Positions 1 through 12,123 of a stretch of 64,000 bases of DNA are shown one piece after another (the stretch's first letter is position 1; each line of letters starts with the position of its first letter). Position numbers and translations under genes: made by a program. Below the pieces are notes generated by a model. The model made no database searches, was not told the DNA's origin, and saw only the letters and a list, made by a program, of their open reading frames with translations. Source of the DNA: Adiantum capillus-veneris (taxonomy: Eukaryota; Streptophyta; Polypodiopsida; Polypodiales; Pteridaceae); NCBI GenBank assembly GCA_014529385.2, contig CM043959.1, positions 7,104,026 through 7,168,025 on the forward strand, read 5' to 3'.

Positions 1-552
1 ACGGCACATCCTTCAATGCAGCCAAGTGGGCTCAGACTTGGCCCCCGGAAAATCTTCAAACGGCCATAACTTTCTATCCATAGCTGCGATTCGCAATCCG
101 AGAAGACATGCATGCTCCGTAGCTCGAGCTTTACACGTGTATCCATTGATCCCATTTTTTTGCCACCTGTCTGTACCTGCCCTGTCCGTCGGGACCTGCA
201 AAACCTTCCATCTTTGGATTGGCATATCTTTCACACCGAAACTCCGCTTGACGAGATGTCTGGACGAGCTTCTAGAGCATCTTGAACACCACATTTCGGG
301 GCACATTCCACGCATCTTGAACACTTGACGTGCCGTCCCAATTAGCCCACTTCGGAGGCCCCCCTGTTCTTAAAAACCCCTTTAAGCACGCATTTCCGTT
401 GCCACTGTCCTGCTGAGGTCTCCCACACTGGCTTTAGCCCTTTACCATGCACCTGTTAGCACCCTTTGCAGTGCATAGCACACTTTACAGTGCGGACGAA
501 CTTTGGCTGCACCAACGACCTCGACACATCCAAGGTAAAAGATAGGTCTTTC

Positions 553-577
553 CCTCTCTCTCTCTCTCTCACACACA

Positions 578-667
<90 letters not shown>
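553..667. repeat. (CT)n then (CA)n microsatellite
   Basis: About nine CT units (553-570) run into a long CA tract broken only by one CAGACA variant. Histidine/threonine-rich and cysteine/valine-rich frames through it are products of the repeat. Confidence 0.97.
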
Positions 668-668
<1 letters not shown>

Positions 669-1518
669 GAATTTGAAACTCACAATCACCAATTATGTTC
701 TAGATCCAATACTATGGAGGGGCCCTATCAGCGCCATGGAGGTTATTCATCTGCTCGAGGTTTTGGATGTAGTAAGGTAACAATGTTGATGTCGTAAAGT
801 AACTAGGTTCTATTTTGTCTCTATTTTGTTTATACTAATAGACTTTTGATTGGATATAGATTACAAAATTACCCACAATTCTTGCTGGTGGGATTTTTCG
901 AGGCCTCATATGATCCAAGTTTGCTCTGCTACATCCAAATTGCTATCCATAGAGGATTCAGAGCACGTATCACCATTGCAGAGCTCGGAAGAACCCTCCC
1001 AATGAATGCTGTGTTTTCTCAAAGTCTAACCCATGGTAGTTGGTCCCTACACATTTTTGTTCTGGGGTCTATCCCCCCAGTGATTGGTCGATGCGTCTTA
1101 CATCGTGGACCATGGGTGGTTCGATACCATGGTAGAGCATGTCATAGGTTGCGCTTTAGAATGTAGAAAGCTTGCATCTCTATGTACTGTGCATAGATAT
1201 TATTTTGGACATTTTGACATTTTGATTGCATATTTAGAGATCATTAACAATATCTTGCCATGCAAACTTTTCAAGGATGCTATAAATAATTTGGTATAGC
1301 AACGATTTGGAATATGTCAGTGCATAGTTAGTGTGTAAATCACATTGTGATAGCATTGTATGTTTTGCACTTGAAACATAATGCTGCAGTTATATAGCTT
1401 TGCAATTTAAACGCAAGAAGTGGTCTTTGTAATGCTATAGTTTTGGACATAAGTCATTGCATAAAGGGTTGAACAAAATCTTTTTAAATGTTCATTTCCA
1501 AATTACATGAAAGTGCAC

Positions 1519-1557
<39 letters not shown>
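1519..1557. repeat. (GA)n microsatellite
   Basis: Uninterrupted GA dinucleotides, about 19 units, in AT-rich flanks. Confidence 0.97.
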
Positions 1558-1560
<3 letters not shown>

Positions 1561-1795
1561 TTTTTTTCATCTGCTTTGGCTAAATTTGAAAATTTTTGCA
1601 CTAAATTTCTTTAAAATTTGTAGGTTTCCTCACATTTTAATTTAAATTTGAGAGGTAAATCTCAGAATTTGTATGTGGGATTACACTAAACCCAATGCTG
1701 AAGACGGTGCCGTTGTACTAGGAGAGAGGGATTTTGGTCCCCTCAGTCACTTGGCGGCAAGAGAGAGAGAGGTTGTGGACACGCGTGATAAAGGG

Positions 1796-1831
1796 GGAGA
1801 GAGAGAGAGAGAGAGGCCGCCGGAGGCGGCC
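1796..1831. repeat. (GA)n tract ending in a GC hairpin
   Basis: A GA tract runs directly into GGCCGCC-GGA-GGCGGCC (1815-1831), a perfect 7-bp stem with a 3-nt loop. It is a compact GC-rich foldback in otherwise AT-rich DNA. No T-tract follows that would suggest an RNA polymerase III terminator. Confidence 0.7.
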
Positions 1832-2844
1832 GGCCATACTAGTGTATTTTAAGGGCAAACTGGGATATGTGTCAAAACCTAAGGGTATTCACCAACATTT
1901 ATAATTGAAATGCCCATTTTTAACCTTGAAAATCAAACTCCAATGGAATTACAACCGAGAATTTTTATTTTTTTAGAAGGAAAGTTACATTGAAACTGAG
2001 ATATGTGAGCATTGGACCAAGTATGTTGTGTGGTCAAATATAATGTTTTTTGATGGCACACACAAAGACCAAATGAAGCATTTGTTTAGTTGAAAAGACG
2101 CCTTCAAACATGAAGGCATAAACGTTTGTGGCCAATGGCCCACGAGGTGTTGAACTTTTTCTACAATCTCTCACTAGGATTCTCTCTAGGCACGATCTCT
2201 ATCTGCACTCTCTCTGCCTTTGTGATTCCTATCAAGGGTTATGATCAAGCTCAAGCTTCATGTGTTAGGGTTGTCCATCAACATTGTGGGCACTGATTAT
2301 GAAGCCTCTCTTTGAATATGTTTACGTTTGCCTCCAATTCTCTTCAACAACTACTTTTGTAGATGACTTGTAGAGAGACTTTTCCCTCTTCTTCTCTTGC
2401 ATCTGCGCATCATGATGAGCTTGCACCTTTGAAAGCGACCCTAGCATTATCTTGTACCTTTGGTTTTGTGTGTGGCAACCTAGTGGTTCTTTCTTTAAGC
2501 ATCAAGTGCCTTCCTCTTCTTTCAACACCTAGGCAGATCAAGCTGCTAGCTTGGAGAGGGCACTAAAATGAATGTACCTATCACATGGGTTCAATAGGGG
2601 TATCATGTAAGAACCTTCAAGAAAAATTTACAGATCGAATAGGATAGGGGTGTGTTATAACGTTGGAGACTTTGCATATAAGCAATTTTCACAATACCCC
2701 TTGAATGCACGTGATATAGTAGTTTTACATATGGAGAATATACCCTTCCTAATCCTACTCAGTCAGTCAATCCTACTCGACCTACCACCCACAATCACAC
2801 AACAAGTAATGGTTTTTATCAATCAAACATGAAATACACAAAGT

Positions 2845-2895
2845 AGCACACTCACACACAATCAAGGGAGCACACTCACACACAATCAAGGGAGC
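2845..2895. repeat. 24-bp tandem duplication
   Basis: AGCACACTCACACACAATCA plus four more bases is repeated twice head to tail with period 24, starting at 2845 and 2869. Confidence 0.85.
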
Positions 2896-3331
2896 ACAAA
2901 CACAACATTCGAGAGACCACTTCTCTTCAAATATTGTTAGATCTCCAACCCAAAAATTGGGGCAATTCGAAAACTAGCCTTCCTTCATTCTTAGGTTCCA
3001 TTGACGACACCTTACTCCAATTCAGAGCAGCAAAGATACGAGTAATAGAAGCGAGGAAGGCCTCTATCCTTCACTGTGTGGATGTAAGGGACCTACATCA
3101 CAAGCTAGGTCAGTAACCCGAAGGTTATGATGAGGGCTAAATCCTTTTTCATTATTGATTTTGTGCACGAAATTGAGGGTCTTTGCATACCTTGGGTGTC
3201 CTAAAGTAGTACTATCATGGGCCTCTACCAAGATAGCTTTCCTGAATTTAGTATCCTTTGGTACACATAACCTACCTCTATGATGGAGACAATGGTCATC
3301 ATTTGAAAATAAACTGCATTGCTTTGATTGT

Positions 3332-3565
3332 CTAGTCTAAACAAGGGTAAGCTGCTTTGAATTTTTTGGACTTTGATAATGTAGCTTCCTTGATCCTTTC
3401 AATTATTGAGTTGTTGGGTATAGATTTGAGATTCAAAAAGGGTTTTTGACTGAGCGAATCTGTAACTAAGTTCTCCTTTTTGAAGCGATAGATAACGCCA
3501 AAGTAGTAATGTTGGAGAATTTCTACCCAACGTCTTTGTTGCATATTCAAGGTTGGTTGTGTGAA
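3332..3565 (-). mobile_element. Ty3/Gypsy RNase H fragment (fossil)
   Basis: The minus-strand frame carries QQRRWVEILQHYYFGVIY followed by a KENLVTDSLSQKP block. This is the end of the RNase H region of Ty3/Gypsy polyproteins (family pattern QxRRWxExLxxYxFxIxYxxGKxNxxADALSR). No LTR, integrase or RT is recognisable beside it, so it is an isolated relic and certainly not functional. It is not similar enough to the complete element at 4111-14114 to be called the same family by eye. Confidence 0.8.
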
Positions 3566-4110
3566 GATTCACTTCAAACTCATTGGTGGGTTATAAGTAG
3601 AAATTCTCTTCCCAATACTTAATGTCTCCATAGCTTTAAAGCATGAATGACTACCAATAGTTTGAAGTTATGGGTCACTATTGAAGTTATGGGTCGTGTA
3701 GTTCTTGTCATGAATCTTAAGCTTACATGAGGTAAAAGCTACAAGTATTCTTTCTTAAACGAATACTCCTCCAAATACTATACCACCATTAGAGAAAGTT
3801 TGGACTCAAATTTGTTCTTTTAGCACTCGAGAGAGAATGTTGCATGACCAAGGGATGGTGGGCTATCGTAGCAGTAGCTCAGATTTTTCTTATTTCTATC
3901 TCAAATTTTGCAATTTCAAAAAATAAAGTTTCTTAGAGAATCTTAAAAATAATATACTTTGCGATTTGCTCGAATCTTTCTTTTGTTAGGACCGAATACA
4001 TCACTTGTGCTCACTTTTTTGATATGAGAGATTTTATAGTTCTCTCGCTCATTCTCATTCATTTGCTTTACTGATTATTCTACTTCCATTCAGCTGCATG
4101 CTCTCTACAT

Positions 4111-6102
4111 TGTAAAGAAATTTGCGGTCTTGCCAAGAAAGCACCGGGCTTTTGGCTGTGAGAGTTTGTGAGAGAACTCCAAAAACTATATGAAGGAGTT
4201 AAACCATAGATGCCATGAAGTCTAGGGTTTGGAAGGAAGTACAATCAAAGAAGCCCTACTCTTTATCTCTTGCACTCACACACACAAAGAAAGAACACAA
4301 AAGAGAATATCAAAACAACACAAGGATGAAAACTTCAAGGTTATGGTCATATCGTATCATGGGTAATATAAAAGGGTTAATATATGAGTTAATGGCGTTC
4401 AATCTTTGCTGACCAACAAACTACAAATTGTTCTTTGAAATTTTAATTTTGTGCTTACCATAATATATATGTTTTGTCTAGCGATTGGGATTAATTGTGT
4501 GTACAAATCCTCTTGGTCCATAGCAAGAGAACTACACTTACGCCAAAAGAAAAGTTATAGTCTATAAGGGGTAGTATGATGGGATCCAATGAAAGAAGTA
4601 TTTCATTGAGCCTTTCTGGGCCAAAGAGAAACACTATACGTTGTTGAAAGTGTATTTTACGGCAAATCCATACGTTAATTCTAATAGATCGCACAGAGTG
4701 GAAGCGATAGAAACTCATATCCTTTGGATTATTCATCCAGAATAGTATGTGAGAAATGTAGATATGAGAGAAGTGAAGAGATGAGAAGTTTCCCTCCCAA
4801 GCCCTATTCTTGCTCGTAGGCAATAAGAATACTGCGGGGAGAGATGTACCTGTAGCAAGGAGAACCTAGAATTTGTAGAGAGAATGAATTTCTAAACTGA
4901 GAGAGATAGGTTTAGTTAGAGAGGGAGATAAAATTAGAGATATATGTTGGATTAGAGATGGAAAAAAACAACAAGAAATCAAAGCAGAATACATCTTACT
5001 TGGCAAACCCTTCGGGAGTTATTCACCATTTTTGATGGAGAGAGAAGAAGAGGGAAGACTTTAAGCCTTGATTGATGCACCAAGTTCATGTCCTTCTTTG
5101 ATTAGAGCTTATATTCCAAAGATAGCTTATAGGATTGGCTAGTCTTCCTCTAGGAGTAAGTGTAGGTTTAGGCTTATGTTTATGGCTAAGTACAATTAGG
5201 CATTACTACTCTCACTCCGTCATGAATTCATCTCATGAATGGCTTGAATAGTTTTCAAGGAAGAAGAGGTCCCCTTTCATAGGTGAAGGGAAACACTAAG
5301 GGTTTACACAAGAAGAGATCAGAGCTAGTGTGAACAGAAACTGGAAAAGTTTGAAATGGGCTGTCCCCGCATGATGTGGGTAGACTGAGGTTCAGTATTT
5401 TAATCATATCTCCTCAAGTGGCTCCAAATAAAGAAAAAAAATAGGAACAAAAAATTCAGCTCATTAGCTACGACTCCCATTTTATATACTTTTTCCAATT
5501 CGGATAGGAACCTTGTGTAAAAAAACCATCAAAATAGGGTACAGTTTTGACAGCAAAAGTCTTCTTGTGGTCCCCTTAGCTTAGACTTTTATTTGATTCC
5601 AATGGACACCTTGTGTCATATGAAAGCATGACATTGCTCCTTGACAAAGTTTTTTAATCATGCTTACAATAATGCATTAAAATAGGTGTATCTTTGAGAA
5701 TCATGTAAGTTAGTGTCCCACTAAGATTTGATTCCTTCCTAGTAGCTATTAAAAAAAATATAAGAAATATACCAGAAATACATAGAATATATATATATTG
5801 GAAGTTATCCTAGGTATAGGATCTAGATAGGGTATAAGATGATAATGACATAGTAGAAACAAAGACTAATGCTTTTTGCCCAAGTTAAAGAGGCAGAGCT
5901 ATTGACGCTTTTCCCATAGTACTTTTTGGCGGTAAAGTAAGAATATGTTACTCTTGAGATAAATAATAGGATGAGATAGAAATCTTATTATTATACTTAG
6001 ATATACATATGTGCATTATAGGAAATATACTTATGTATCTAAAAAGTTGTAAGATAGATCTTGTAGCATTTGTTCCTACTATGTACGTGTCACAGTACGA
6101 CA
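4111..6102 (-). repeat. 3' LTR of the 4.1-14.1 kb element
   Basis: It is nearly identical in layout to 12124-14114 and is related to the plus-strand LTR at 19704-21791. On the minus strand it starts TGTCGTACTG, immediately after a purine tract, and ends TTTACA. A TATA-like word is found near 5273-5280 (minus strand). The small frames inside it, for example 4215-4412 and 4491-4823, recur in all three LTR copies and look non-coding. Confidence 0.95.
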
Positions 6103-6116
6103 TCCACCCCCTCTGA
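6103..6116 (-). promoter_or_regulatory. Polypurine tract
   Basis: On the minus strand the sequence just before the 3' LTR is CAGAGGGGGTGGA followed at once by the LTR start TGTCG. This is the expected place and composition of the plus-strand primer for an LTR retrotransposon, and it fixes the LTR start. Confidence 0.85.
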
Positions 6117-6613
6117 ACCTGCACATCCTCTGGTATGTGCCACATTTTCTCTTTGTAAGATGAGTCCCCTTGTACATACTCGTTGATTTCTTCTTCATTG
6201 GATGATTCCAAAGCTTCATCTTCACTTTGATCTTCACCTGTGTTTCGCTCTTCCTCCTTGTCAACATCTTTTGGATCATTGTCTCCTCTTCTCTTAAACA
6301 TTTTGATCCTTTTTTCTGCAATGGGAATCTTTACTTCTGTACCATCTAGTTCAGACAAGCTGTAAGTAGCATTTTCATGCACATGCTTAACAACATACAA
6401 TCCAAACCATCTTTTTGAGAACTTACGCACGATTGTGTGCTGGTTATCAAGGCTACTCTCATACACTAAAACCCAGTCACCTTTGTCAATTGCTTTGCTC
6501 TTGAGTCGATGTTGCTTATTAAAGTAGTCCTTGTTTTTCAACCTTGCATTTTTGAATCGTTCTTTTGCAGCCTCAATGTCTCCAGGTCTTCTCTCTAGTT
6601 GCCTTATGCGCAA
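6103..6613 (-). mobile_element. Integrase C-terminal/tail part of the element
   Basis: This frame is rich in basic residues (RFKNARLKNKDYFNKQHRL, then KGDWVLVYESSLDNQH and a KFSKRWFGLYVVKHV block). It matches the GPY/F-like C-terminal domain of Ty3 integrases, where K-GD-V-V is followed by KxxxxWxGPYxV. An acidic, low-complexity stretch follows. No chromodomain is apparent. Fossil. Confidence 0.75.
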
Positions 6614-6661
6614 TGCAAGGAGACCTTCCCTGCTAAGCCCCTCTTGCCAAGGTAGTACATT

Positions 6662-7183
6662 CTATGTGAAAATTGTATCTTCAATCGGCATCACAGGTTT
6701 TTGACCATACATCAACTCTGTAAGCATATAGCCAGTTACTGAGCTATGTGTTGTACGATTAGTCCATAAAGCATATGGCAACAATTTTGGCCACTCACCA
6801 ACTCTTCCTTCGCAAGACTTGGCCAAAGATTTGATAATAGGAGGATGCCCTCTTTCATTCTTTCCATTGCCTTCAGGGTTGTAAGCTGTAGTAAGAGAAA
6901 GCTTGATTCCTAATCTGGAAAAGAACTCCCTTGCTTCCTCGGTATCCAGTCCACCTCTGTTTGCAGTGATCTGTCCCACATAACCATAACGGCAAATCAC
7001 CTCATCAAGAAGGAATTTGCATACAGCTTTTGTGGTTTTTGCTCTTAATGCTCGCCCTTCAACATGGTTAGTTAGTTCCTCTCGTGGAAGAACTAAGTGT
7101 ATCATCTGCCAGAGTCCTAAAGGCATTGTGACTAGATCCACAACCCATTTATAGTGCATGGCTAGTGGATATGTAGGGTGCAA
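6662..7183 (-). mobile_element. Integrase core part of the element
   Basis: This part has an rve-type integrase core. It contains WVVDLVTMPLG at the start of the fold, a block ending EEAREFFSRLGIKLSLTTAYNP, and EGNGKNERGH, the Ty3 form of the glutamate motif. The zinc-binding N-terminal region would lie upstream, toward 7200-7450. Fossil part. Confidence 0.88.
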
Positions 7184-7481
7184 TCCATCACGATGTCAAA
7201 CATTTGAATACATTTGACAAGTTACACACGACTCTACAAATTGAGATACATCTTTATACATACCCTTCCACCAGTATTTCTCTTTCAACTTGGAGAATGG
7301 TTGCCCACACACCCCTGTGTCCAGCCCATAGACTCTCATGAAACTCTTACATGAGTTTTACTTGAGTCTCTTTTTAAAATATAACCCTTTGTGGTGTAAC
7401 ACCCTTTTGTTTAGGATGCTTCCACAAGTAACCATCCCTCAAAAAGTACCTGTATGCTTTCCTGTGTATCCTCTTAAATTT

Positions 7482-8120
7482 CTATTTGGACCAATCATCT
7501 TGTTTTGCTAGAGTACTTAAGTAGCTTCCAATAAGAAGCCAATCACCTTCATAAAGCTCTTTCAAGAACAATTCAAGTCGATTAGTCATGCATACATTGT
7601 TACCTTTGACATGAGAGATAGAATAGAACTTTGTGTCTACATCATCTCCCTTGTCAATCATTTGTGACTCATCTTCATACCTTGCTCTTGATAGCATATC
7701 TGCCACTGTATTATCTTTACCTGCAATGTGCTTAAACTCGAGATTTAAGGACTCAATGTAGGCAATCCACCGCAACATAGCAATGTCTGGCGTTGAGCAA
7801 CTTGTAATCATCCCAAGAAGTGGTAGACAATCTGTTTCTACAACCACACATGCACCAATTAGGTACTCTTTCCCATTTTTCAAGGCTGTAACCATACCCC
7901 ATAACTCTCTCTTTATTTGCGGGTAGTTTCTTTGGCGAACACTTAGTACCTTTACTCCAAATCTCACCACATACCTGTGTCCTTCTTTGTCATCTTGCCC
8001 TATTGCCCATCCAATCCCTGTAGGACTGGTGTCCACTGTCACAATTACTGGCCTTTGACACTCATAGTCTACCTTTCTCAAAGTTGGTGCTAACTGGAGC
8101 AACTCCTGTAGCTTTTTCAT
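7482..8120 (-). mobile_element. RNase H part of the element
   Basis: This is a Ty3-type RNase H region: VTVDTSPTGIGWAIGQ near the start, QIKRELWGMVTALK, VVETDCLPLLGMI, and a terminal KDNTVADMLSRARYEDES block. Order and spacing fit the family. Fossil part. Confidence 0.9.
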
Positions 8121-8141
8121 GGCTTTTACATGTGCTTCTGT

Positions 8142-9488
8142 TCATTTAAACTTTTTAATCTTTCTAAGCAACTGATAAAGAGGATCAACTACATGTGCAT
8201 AATGTGGAATCCAAATAACATAAAAGACACATGCTCCCAGAGACCTTCTAACCTCAGTGATGCTAGTGCATGTTTCTTTCATTCTTTGGATGCCATCTAC
8301 CTTTGTTGGACAAGGTTTCCTACCATATGGCCCGCACATGTGCCCCACAATGAGCACTTCATTGACACCAAACATAGACTTTTTCCCTGACAAAGTAAGA
8401 TTCACTTCTTCTAACCTAGATAGAATTTTATCACAATCATTTATGTGATTTACCACAAACGTGCGACATCCCTTGAGATCCAAAGATTCATCTTTGTCAC
8501 TTTGTTCACATCCTTTGGTAGGAAAATCATCAATGAAAGGCATTGTGATTTGAGGAATAAAATCACGTAAGACCTTATTCATCCCATTCATCATATGTGC
8601 AACCGATTTGGTTGCTCCCTGTGGCAAGGTACACATCCTTACCAAACCCAAAGGTGTCCTCATGGTTGTCAAGTGTCTGATTTTGATTGCTAGCTAAAAT
8701 TGATCATACCCCGAGTAGAGATCCCCCATCGAGTAGATTGCCCTCCCTACAAATGCCTGTGTAAACTCATCCACAATTGGACATGTACCTACATTTCTAA
8801 TTGTCACCTTGTTCACTGGCTGCATATCTTGGATGAAGCGTAGAGCACCATTCTTCTTTAGAATTGTGAACCACCTGTTTGAGTATGGAGCACAAGAAGG
8901 CTCCAAAATATTTATTTTGATTTTTTCATTCAGTAGCTCTACTAACTTGGGCAAATGAGCATGTGGAACCAGAATAGGCCGCAGATTCCAAGGCACATGA
9001 GGTATTGTAAAAATTACCATGGGAGCTACAATAGAAGGATCAACACATCTTATCTCATGTGGCTCAAATTCAAAAGCCTTACCATGCTTTGAAAGCATTT
9101 TTTTGAAGCACTTTGTCTCCTCCTGTGTTAGAAACTCCTCGCAACCAATCTGCAACTCTTGAAAAGACTCCTTTGTGAAGGTATGCCCAATATTTTTAGG
9201 ATTCCTCAAACTTGGTTGCAGGGAAGCCTGCTCAATCTTTTCCCTATTGTTGGGTGGTAAGGGTGAAGCTATTGGTTTCACCTTCTTTGCTACACTCTTG
9301 TATTTAGATTCAACATGGACTTCTGGGCCAACTGTTTTCTTGAAACATTGTTTTTCTTTAAAGGATTCTATGACTTGATACATTTCCATAGAGCATACTT
9401 CCACAACTTCATTTTCAAGATGCAAACTAGACTCCATTATAGCATCAAGCTCACCCATAGTATCTACAAAAGATAGCATCAAGGTCAC
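8142..9488 (-). mobile_element. Reverse transcriptase part of the element
   Basis: This part contains the fingers/palm of a Ty3/Gypsy RT. First come SNRWFTILKKNGALRFIQDM, a form of the KKDGxxRxCxDY block, and GDLYSGYDQF. Further on are RTPLGLVRMCTLPQGATKS and MPFIDDF, then the connection region with EEVNLTLSGKKSMFG and GHMCGPYGRKP. The order matches the family. Fossil part, in more than one frame. Confidence 0.9.
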
Positions 9489-10357
9489 ACATTTTTAGTA
9501 GGCTCTAGCAACCCACTCTCTTTCATGCCTATTTGTACATTATGTATATATTGCCTCTCACATCTCTTCAAATCTTCAAGTTTTGTAAAACATACTGATC
9601 CATTCCTTGTTACCAAGGAGACCGTTGAGAAAGTTTCACCTATGTTTGGATCAGGCGAGACCCTTTTTCTTTCTGTACCACTGCAATCCTGCTTTACAAT
9701 GGTACTTGGCCAAAAACCCAACATTTCCCTATGATCATGAAACTCTTTGCTCACCTTTGAAAGAGGGTGATCTCTGAGGTTGTCATGATTTCTTTCATGG
9801 TTTACACAAATTGTGAGAAATTGAACATCACGTTTACCATCTTTGCTTTGTATCCTGGCATAAGCTGAACCATAATCCATTACCTTTGTTTCCATGCAAA
9901 CTCCCACAATGTAGGGTTGTCCAAGGATAAGATGATATGAAGATGTGTCCTGTATAAAGAAGTTTTGTTCAACCTTTACATTACCTATTGCTACCTTTAC
10001 ACTTAGACATGCTGCATACAATTCACCTGATGAATTGTTTGCCACTCTGACCATCCAACCATGTTCTGTGTCCATTGGCCATTTACATTTGTTGTAAAGA
10101 CTTTTTGACATTATATTTATTTCAGAACCATGGTCAAATAAGACAACAAATGGTTCTTCAAGATCACCTACCTTGATCAATGTCTCTGTAGTAGCTCGTT
10201 CCGAATGGCTTCTAGAATAGTGGCTCCTAGGAATACTTTGAGATTCTTCCCCATCATCAACAAATTTCACTTGCCTTACATTCCGAGAAGACTGGTAGCA
10301 TCCCACCATAGCTTTGTCACCTTCTTTAGCACGCACCTGTACTCCTTGTGTCTTCAC
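9489..10357 (-). mobile_element. Protease part of the element
   Basis: A retropepsin-like region: EEPFVVLFDHGSEINIMS at the active-site position, then the YHLILGQPYIVG block that corresponds to the second conserved hydrophobic-G motif of retropepsins. About 100 residues of linker follow before the RT. Fossil part. Confidence 0.82.
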
Positions 10358-10429
10358 AATATCGCCTTTAGCTTGTGGGTGAATAGACTCTCCAAGTGTT
10401 TGCTTCTTTCTCTTGATGATGTCGATAAT

Positions 10430-12023
10430 TTATTCATGGAATTCACACTTGGCTATGCCAAGCACCTCCCCCAAAGTAAACTTAACCTTGCTATTCAAAA
10501 TCCTCTTCTCTAGAACTTTCTTCAAATCTGTAGCAAGCTCAATGTCAGATCGTAGTTTGTAAGCTGGTCCTTTTGGCTTACCTTTTGTTGGCTCTTTTTT
10601 CTTCCCTATTATAGATTCCTCCATGGTCACTTCTGGTGAAGGTGCCTCCTGTGTTGGTGGTACTTGCAAAGGTGTTGCATCATTCCTTCCTCCACTCCTT
10701 ATAGGTATTTTTTGAAGGCCCTTCATCACCATTTTCACGCCTACACTTTTCTTCTACAATAGCTTTATGGCTTTGGTAGTTTGTAATGTAGACATGGACA
10801 GACATTGAATTTACTAGATCACTCCACCTTGTTTTTAGACGTATGCAATCACCTACTTCATGTAGAATTTTTTTTATAAGCTTTCCGTTTTTAGCTAACT
10901 ACATGACATTTGGCCAAAGTTGACCATGATGGCCACTCACCTCTTCATCACTAAGGTGCTCAATTTTTACTCCATAAGTAGATGCCTCAACTAAAGAGGT
11001 GGCATGGTTAGATGCCATATCTTCAACTAAGGTTTGCATTCCCCCCTTCCCAAAGTTAGTTCTCAAGGATAGACCTATCTCTCTTAAGTGGATTTTACCA
11101 TCCTTAAAAAAGACAACATCCTTTGTCAAAGCATCACTAAAACTATCACAATCCCTTCTTACACGGTCTGTACTATCACACCAAATACATCTATTAACAA
11201 AACCTTCTTTGGGCTGTTGTCTTTGCTTAGGAAGTGGACCTGATGGTTGGCCTTTTTCTTCAAGCTTTGCAAGCTTCACCTTCAAGTCACGCATTCCCTT
11301 CACAAGCTCATCTAGCATGGACTCATCAAATTTAGGAGCGATAAAAGTAGGCTTTACCATTTTGTCAGAAGTTGAGGTGGAAGGACTTGTAGTGTTTACT
11401 ACCATCTTGTCCCTTCCTTCTTTGTCGCTTGTCAAGCAGTGAGACAACACCTTCAACCTCATTCCAGTCGGTCTTTAGTCTTGCTTAGCATCTTTATCTT
11501 CAATAAGAAGCTCCAAATTTTCTTGAAACTCTTTACCTGCAGCTTGTAAGAAAAAATCTGTCTTCTTTGCATCTAGTGTGGACCTTTCTGTCTTGGTGAG
11601 TTGTGCAAAGCGCCGCTCAAATTCCCTAAGTAGCTCCATTATTGATAATCCTTGCTTTGGCTTGACTACCCATTCTAAGAATGTTCTTTTGGTCACTCTC
11701 TCAGAGTCCTCCATGAAATATTCCTCCTTTAAAGCTACTTTGAGTTCTTTCCAGTTTCTCCCATGCCTATCTTTAATTCCCCTAACATGTTCCCTAATTT
11801 CTGGAGCAAAAAGTAGCTCAAAGCTTTGAATCATCTCACCTTCTGACACGCGATGCAACTCCATCTCCTTCCCATACTCGTGTAAGTAATTGGTTACATC
11901 TTTGCCATTAAACCGATCCATTCTATTGATGACCGCTTGTATGGCTTTGGTTGCTGAAATCTCCCTTCTTTCAGTGGCATGTTGTTGTTGCATGAACATT
12001 GCAAATGCGTAAAAAATTTGCAT
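10430..12023 (-). mobile_element. Gag part of the element
   Basis: The N-terminal half (11475-12023) has a retrotransposon-gag pattern: a DRFNGKDVTNYLHEYGKEME block, then EHVRGIKDRHGRNWKELKVA and LREFERRFAQL. The next part (10899-11462) holds a zinc-knuckle-like CIWCDSTDRVRRDC. A proline/lysine-rich linker (10430-10738) leads toward the protease. Fossil part. Confidence 0.85.
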
Positions 12024-12094
12024 TGTTGCTGGTCAAAATGCATACCCTGTTGCTCAAAATGATCACCCATGGTTACCCAAAAAATCTCACCCTG

Positions 12095-12123
12095 GCAGAT
12101 TCATGTCGGGTTCACAAAAAATA
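12095..12123 (-). promoter_or_regulatory. Candidate primer-binding region next to the 5' LTR
   Basis: Just inside the 5' LTR the minus strand reads GTGAACCCGACATG, which looks like the complement of a tRNA 3' arm. I cannot name the tRNA with confidence. It is neither the usual Met-tRNA site nor the Asp-type site. Confidence 0.4.

Larger units (their letters stand above)
1..3330. other. Unassigned DNA with no recognised gene
   Basis: I see no gene here. The first ~500 bases are more GC-rich than the rest. Short open frames (846-1166, 1084-1299, 2363-2566, 2934-3116) show no family motif, and nearby frames on either strand are equally open. Simple repeats lie at 553-667, 1519-1557 and 1796-1815. 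The stretch could include old LTR or untranslated sequence, but no primer site, polypurine tract or paired repeat was found to support that. Confidence 0.5.

Noticed and set aside
442-780. His/Thr-rich and Cys/Val-rich frames
   Set aside because: They are translations of the (CA)n microsatellite. The same holds for 26765-27096 and 56485-57068.
846-1299. Two overlapping plus-strand frames of 106 and 71 residues
   Set aside because: No motif, two frames open at once, and no splice or promoter signals I could trust.
4215-4823. Small frames, and similar ones at 12228-12989 and 20877-21382
   Set aside because: They lie inside LTR copies and recur at the same LTR position in both orientations. 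There is no family motif.
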